Source of the DNA: Knoellia koreensis
Lineage (GTDB): Bacteria > Actinomycetota > Actinomycetes > Actinomycetales > Dermatophilaceae
Length of the DNA: 64,000 nt
Reading direction: 5' to 3'
Assembly (NCBI RefSeq): GCF_013041615.1
Contig: NZ_JABEPQ010000005.1
Location: forward strand, 1 to 64,000
Shown here: positions 60,373 through 64,000 of the stretch, piece by piece
How the letters are laid out: each line of letters starts with the position of its first letter
Numbering within the stretch: the stretch's first letter is position 1
Made by a program: the position numbers and the translations under genes
The notes under the pieces: generated by a model
Databases searched by the model: none
The model's input: the letters and a program-made list of their open reading frames with translations, nothing else
What the model was told of the DNA's origin: nothing

Positions 60373-60585
60373 GGTTTGGCCTCCTGAACTCCGGTCGGCA
60401 ACGGGCGGGTGCCCTGGCGGGGCCGACGACGTGCCCGGCGGCCGGGCTGTTGCATCGCCCAGTCTTGGAGGTGCGGCGGTGGTCCGCATCCGAGACGGGC
60501 CTACCGCGGCAAATCTTCGCAGGACCTTCATCGTCCTGCACGGTCGCGCAGCAATCGGGGCAGTCTCTGGTGCCAGCATGGGCCG

Positions 60586-62052
60586 ATGAACCGCAACGCT
60601 GGGGGCCGCCCATCGGTGTCACCCCGGACGCTGCTGGCCGCCGTCGCGGTGTTGTACCTGCTCGCGCAGCTGCTTGTGGTGGCCGACGTGCCGCTGGGTT
60701 GGGACGAGTCCATCTACACCAGCCAAACGGACCCCTCACGTCGGGCGTTGGCGTTTACGGCACCGCGGGCGCGCGGCATGCCGTGGCTTGCCGCCCCGGT
60801 GCAGGCGCTGACCGGGTCCACGTCGGTGCTGCGTGGCTGGTTCGCGCTGCTTTCCTCGCTGAGCCTGTATGCCGCGTTTGCCATGTGGCGGCGCACCCTG
60901 CCGGGCTTTACAACGCCGGTGGCGGCGGCCGGGTTCGCCGGGCTGTGGACGGCGGTGTTCTACGGGCCTTCCCTGATGCCCAACGTTCTCGTGGCGCTGG
61001 CCGGGGTGTACGCGACCGGCGCGATGGTGGCCGCGGCGGGAGGCGGCCGGGCTTGGGTGGCGTGGGCGGGTGGTGCGGCGGTGGCCGCCGCGACCGTGAT
61101 CCGTCCCGGGGACGTGGTCCCGCTGGTCGCGGCTTTGGGCGCCGCGGTCCTGGTGCACCGGCCGTGGCGGGCCCGGGCGGTGCGCCTGCTGACCCCCGTC
61201 CTCGCCGGTGCGACGGTCGGTGCGTTGCCGTGGCTGGTGGAGGCGCAGCTGCGCTACGACGGCGTCCTCCTTCGAGTCCGGCGGGCGTTGGCGACCCAGT
61301 CGACCGGGGAGCGGTTCGTTCCCGACTACCAGCTGCGGGCCGTCGACGGCCCGCTGCTGTGCCGACCGTGTTCTCGACTCACCCAGCCGGTACCGCCGCT
61401 CGGGGTGCTCATGTGGGGGGTCGGCGCGGCGCTGGTGGTACTGGCTGTGGTCCTTGCCGTCCGGGGACGGGTTCGTCCGGCGGAAGCGGTGCTGCTGGCG
61501 GCGTTCGCGGGCGCCGCGCAGGCCGTGCCATACCTTTTCCTGGTCGGGTACGCGGCGCCGCGGTTCCTGCTGCCCGCGTACGCGCTGCTGGCGTTGCCAG
61601 CTGCCTCCGGTGCACTGTGGCTGCTGGCACCGCGTGGGGTGGGCGCAGTTCCTGCTACCGCGGCGGGGGTGCTGCTGCTGGTGGGTCACCTCGTCATACA
61701 GGGCCATTGGTTGCCGCAGGTGACGGTCGCCCAGGAACAGGGCCGGCAGCGTTGGACCCTGGTTGCCGCCGCGCTGCACGCGCATGGCGTCTCCCCGCCG
61801 TGCACGCTGCTGGGCGCCGAGTCCGCGCCGGTGGCCTACCTGGCCCGTTGCGACAACGTGCGGCTGGGCCGCCCCGGGGATGAGCGGTTCACTCGCACAG
61901 ACTTGACCGTGCGGCTACGGACCGAGCGGGTCGCGGTCGTGCTTCGCCGCTCCGAGAAGGTTCCCGACTACGCACGCGGCTGGACGACCGTTCCGCGGGG
62001 GGACCTGCCAGCGGGGTGGCGCGCTCGTGTCGCCCCGTACCCGCCGGGCTGA
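60586..62052 (+). CDS. GT-C-fold membrane glycosyltransferase-like protein
   Basis: A 488-residue integral membrane protein with about eleven to twelve helices. After the first helix, LGWDESIYTSQTDP holds the Asp-Glu catalytic-type pair of ArnT/PMT glycosyltransferases in the first outer loop, and DVVPLVAALGAAVLV and later helices complete the GT-C topology. Such enzymes use polyprenyl-phosphate sugars. A soluble tail from ~residue 400 (LHAHGVSPPCTLLGAESAP) is probably extracytoplasmic. The neighbouring PAP2 and UppP also work on polyprenyl phosphates, although on the opposite strand. Confidence 0.75.
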   Translation: MNRNAGGRPSVSPRTLLAAVAVLYLLAQLLVVADVPLGWDESIYTSQTDPSRRALAFTAPRARGMPWLAAPVQALTGSTSVLRGWFALLSSLSLYAAFAMWRRTLPGFTTPVAAAGFAGLWTAVFYGPSLMPNVLVALAGVYATGAMVAAAGGGRAWVAWAGGAAVAAATVIRPGDVVPLVAALGAAVLVHRPWRARAVRLLTPVLAGATVGALPWLVEAQLRYDGVLLRVRRALATQSTGERFVPDYQLRAVDGPLLCRPCSRLTQPVPPLGVLMWGVGAALVVLAVVLAVRGRVRPAEAVLLAAFAGAAQAVPYLFLVGYAAPRFLLPAYALLALPAASGALWLLAPRGVGAVPATAAGVLLLVGHLVIQGHWLPQVTVAQEQGRQRWTLVAAALHAHGVSPPCTLLGAESAPVAYLARCDNVRLGRPGDERFTRTDLTVRLRTERVAVVLRRSEKVPDYARGWTTVPRGDLPAGWRARVAPYPPG

Positions 62053-62131
62053 CCGGCGAGCAGCCGCCTCGCGGGCCGCGCTCGCCTTGGCCCGCAGAGC
62101 GCCGCCCCAGCGGGGCGAGGTGGAGCACCCG

Positions 62132-62911
62132 TCACGCTTTGCGATGAGCGCCGTGGCCCTCCGCTGGCCGGGGACGGTGCCTGACCGACGGGCGGAGCCA
62201 GCGGGCCGCGACACCAGCTGCCAGGGCCCCGATCAGCCAGCCGCCGACCGCGTCCGAGGGCCAGTGGTAACCGAGCACCAGGGTGCACACGCCCACCGTC
62301 ACGGCACCGGTCCCGCCGACCACCGAAGGCATCCGGGGCATCCGGGGCCATCGGCGTCTCGGTCGCCCAGAACAACTGTGGCCCAGCAGGGCCACGCCGA
62401 GGAGCATGGCGAACGTGGCGGCGGCCGCGTGCCCGGACGGGTAGGAGGTCCCACCGGCGGACACCGCGTTCAGCCCGGACGAGGGCGCGGTGCGGCCGGT
62501 GAGCGCCTTGAGCGCCCACACCGCCGCCTCCAGTCCGGCCATCGCAACCCCGGCCACCAGCAGGGGGCGCAGGGACCGTTGCACCCAGCCGCGGAACGCC
62601 GCCAGCAGAGCCAGCACCGTACCCGCGAGCCAGAACTGGCCACCCATCACCAGGATGCGAGCCACGCCATGCCCGACGCCACCATCATTCAGGCCGGTGA
62701 ACCAGGACAGTCCGGTTGCGTCCGCTCGCAGCGTCGTCTCGGCGGCGACCGCACCAGTCAGCAGGAGAAGTGCCGCCGCCAGCAACGGCTCACGCGCACC
62801 TGCGGCCCACCGGTCGGGGGTGTCGGGCCGTCCCCCCGATGGCGCGGTGGTCGGGCCGAGCGGCGTGGTCGGGCCGACGGCGGTGTCCGGTGACGGTGGC
62901 GGGTTCAGCAT
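62132..62911 (-). CDS. PAP2-family lipid phosphatase
   Basis: A 259-residue membrane phosphatase: a Pro-rich N-terminus, about six helices, and the three PAP2 motifs as KALTGRTAPSSG (KX6RP-like), YPSGHAAA (PSGH) and GYHWPSDAVGGW (SRX5HX3D-like). It may dephosphorylate undecaprenyl diphosphate or another lipid. Start chosen at the ATG overlapping the uppP stop by seven bases, giving an operon order of membrane protein, uppP, PAP2. Confidence 0.85.
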   Translation of the reverse strand: MLNPPPSPDTAVGPTTPLGPTTAPSGGRPDTPDRWAAGAREPLLAAALLLLTGAVAAETTLRADATGLSWFTGLNDGGVGHGVARILVMGGQFWLAGTVLALLAAFRGWVQRSLRPLLVAGVAMAGLEAAVWALKALTGRTAPSSGLNAVSAGGTSYPSGHAAAATFAMLLGVALLGHSCSGRPRRRWPRMPRMPSVVGGTGAVTVGVCTLVLGYHWPSDAVGGWLIGALAAGVAARWLRPSVRHRPRPAEGHGAHRKA

Positions 62912-63741
62912 GGCCAACAGCTGGAGGGCGCGAGGACGCCGGCGCCGATGAGTGCGAGCAGGCCGACACCGGCGAGGATGCGGTACGCCACGAACGGGGT
63001 GAACCGGTGGGTGGCGATGTAGCGCAGGAACCAGGCGATGACCGCGTACCCGACGCCGAACGCGACCGCGGTGGCCAGCAGGGTCGGCCCCCACGCCGGG
63101 GTGGGACCCTGCCCGATCTTGGTCAGCTCCAGCCCCCCGGAGGCGAGCACGGCGGGGATGGCGAGCAGGAACGCGTACCTGGCCGCGGCTTGCCGGGTGT
63201 AGCCGAGCGCCAGGCCGGCGCTGATGGTGCCGCCGGAGCGGGACACCCCGGGTACCAGGGCCATCGCTTGGGCGAACCCGAACAGCACCGCGTGCCGCCC
63301 GGTGAGCTTGTCCAGCGGGCGCCGGTTGGCCGCCATCTTGTCCGCGACGCCGAGGACGACACCGAACACGATCAGGGTGGCCGCGACCAGGCGCAGGTCC
63401 CGCAGCGCCGTCTCGATCTGGTCCTGGAACACGAACCCGAGCACCGCGATCGGCACCGTGCCGACGATGACGTACCAACCGAGCCGGGCCTGCGGGTGGG
63501 TCCGCAGCGCCGGGGTCCGCAGCGACCGCGTCCAGGTGCGCAGGATGCCGGCGATGTCGCGGCGGAAGTACAGCAGCACCGCGGACTCGGTGCCGAGCTG
63601 GGTGACCGCGGTGAACGCGGCGCCCGGGTCGGGCCACCCGGCCAGGGCTGCCACGACCCGCAGGTGCGCCGTGGAGGAGATGGGCAGGAACTCGGTCAGC
63701 CCCTGCACCACCCCCAGGACGACGGCGGCCAGCCAGGTCAT
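62905..63741 (-). CDS. uppP: Undecaprenyl-diphosphatase UppP (BacA)
   Basis: A 278-residue membrane enzyme that recycles undecaprenyl diphosphate to the monophosphate. Family motifs: VQGLTEFLPISSTAHL with the catalytic Glu, and PGVSRSGGTIS with the Arg-Ser region. The ATG overlaps the upstream gene by ATGA. In an accessory region it may add bacitracin tolerance; another uppP may exist in the chromosome. Confidence 0.93.
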   Translation of the reverse strand: MTWLAAVVLGVVQGLTEFLPISSTAHLRVVAALAGWPDPGAAFTAVTQLGTESAVLLYFRRDIAGILRTWTRSLRTPALRTHPQARLGWYVIVGTVPIAVLGFVFQDQIETALRDLRLVAATLIVFGVVLGVADKMAANRRPLDKLTGRHAVLFGFAQAMALVPGVSRSGGTISAGLALGYTRQAAARYAFLLAIPAVLASGGLELTKIGQGPTPAWGPTLLATAVAFGVGYAVIAWFLRYIATHRFTPFVAYRILAGVGLLALIGAGVLAPSSCWPC

Positions 63742-64000
63742 CGTCCACCGCCGGCGCGGTTCTCCACCCGGTCGGTCTTCGCTGCACTGCGCGGTGGGCG
63801 CAGCCCGGTCCGGAGGACCCGGACCAGGTGACGGCGCCGCACCACCAGCAGGCCCACACCCAGGACCAGGTACACTGCGGCGATGCTCAGCCGGACCGTC
63901 CCGGCGAGGTCGGCCGGCGCTGTCCACGCGGCCACGAACTGTGCGGTGAACAGGCCCAGCAACGCCCACGCCCCGGACCGGGTCAGGCGGCCGGTGACGA
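63738..64000 (-). CDS. Membrane protein, partial, 5' end off the window
   Basis: At least 87 codons open to the right edge. Two hydrophobic helices (ALLGLFTAQFVAAW and IAAVYLVLGVGLLVV), a basic stretch RRRHLVRVLRTGLRP and a polar tail. Overlaps uppP by four bases, so it is the first visible gene of the uppP-PAP2 operon. A TTG at 63,962 could serve as start, but the frame continues upstream. No family recognised. Confidence 0.6.
   Translation of the reverse strand, partial: VTGRLTRSGAWALLGLFTAQFVAAWTAPADLAGTVRLSIAAVYLVLGVGLLVVRRRHLVRVLRTGLRPPRSAAKTDRVENRAGGGR

Overview
High-GC actinobacterial DNA, most likely from the family Intrasporangiaceae (Janibacter/Terrabacter/Phycicoccus-like). This is inferred from about 70 % GC, GTG starts and four-base GTGA/ATGA gene overlaps, a GuaB1-type purine enzyme and an actinobacterial paa cluster. 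No rRNA gene or species marker is present.

Layout. (1) 1-10,463: probably the right end of an integrated element. It holds an IS3-type element cut by the window edge, small membrane proteins, a 2169-residue secreted Rhs/YD-repeat protein with a variable C-terminal tip, and an AAA/DUF4143 ATPase. It ends at an orphan 3' half of tRNA-Lys(UUU), which looks like an attachment-site scar. (2) 10,464-42,158: chromosome-like DNA. It contains a TetR-controlled run of five overlapping genes (flavin monooxygenase, SMP-30 lactonase-like protein, alpha/beta hydrolase, pirin, PQQ-like protein); guaB1 and a PHP protein; an oligopeptide-binding lipoprotein; a GntR gene pair; tRNA-Glu and tRNA-Asp; a biotin ECF transporter operon (bioY, bioM, bioN) interrupted by an acyl-CoA-ligase-like and a thiolase-like gene; the phenylacetate genes paaABCDE facing paaZ, with TetR regulators and a hydroxyacyl-CoA dehydrogenase; an AurF-like diiron oxygenase; and a LysR-controlled gabT-gabD pair, ending at tRNA-Phe. 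(3) 42,159-64,000: an accessory region starting at tRNA-Phe with a decayed gene. It has csoR, copZ, a secreted His-rich protein and copA. These run directly into a set of complex-I membrane-arm homologues (nuoA, H, J, K, L, M, N) that lacks any NADH-oxidising module and includes a protein resembling a degenerate NuoB-NuoD fusion with a His/Met-rich middle. Beyond it lie mobile-element-type hypotheticals, a chimeric gene, a MerR regulator with a probable Cys-rich metal-binding peptide, a P450 frame without a proper stop, a GT-C-type membrane protein, a PAP2 phosphatase and UppP.

Two signals stand out. The first is the copper-regulon/complex-I-like operon, a candidate undescribed metal-linked membrane machine. 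The second is the octamer CGGCATAC/GTATGCCG, found 43 times by eye. It is used in at least three codon registers at the cost of rare codons, and it is about 3-6 times denser in the chromosome-like middle (34 in 31.7 kb) than in the left (2 in 10.4 kb) and right (7 in 21.8 kb) accessory regions. This independently supports the island boundaries drawn from the tRNA evidence.
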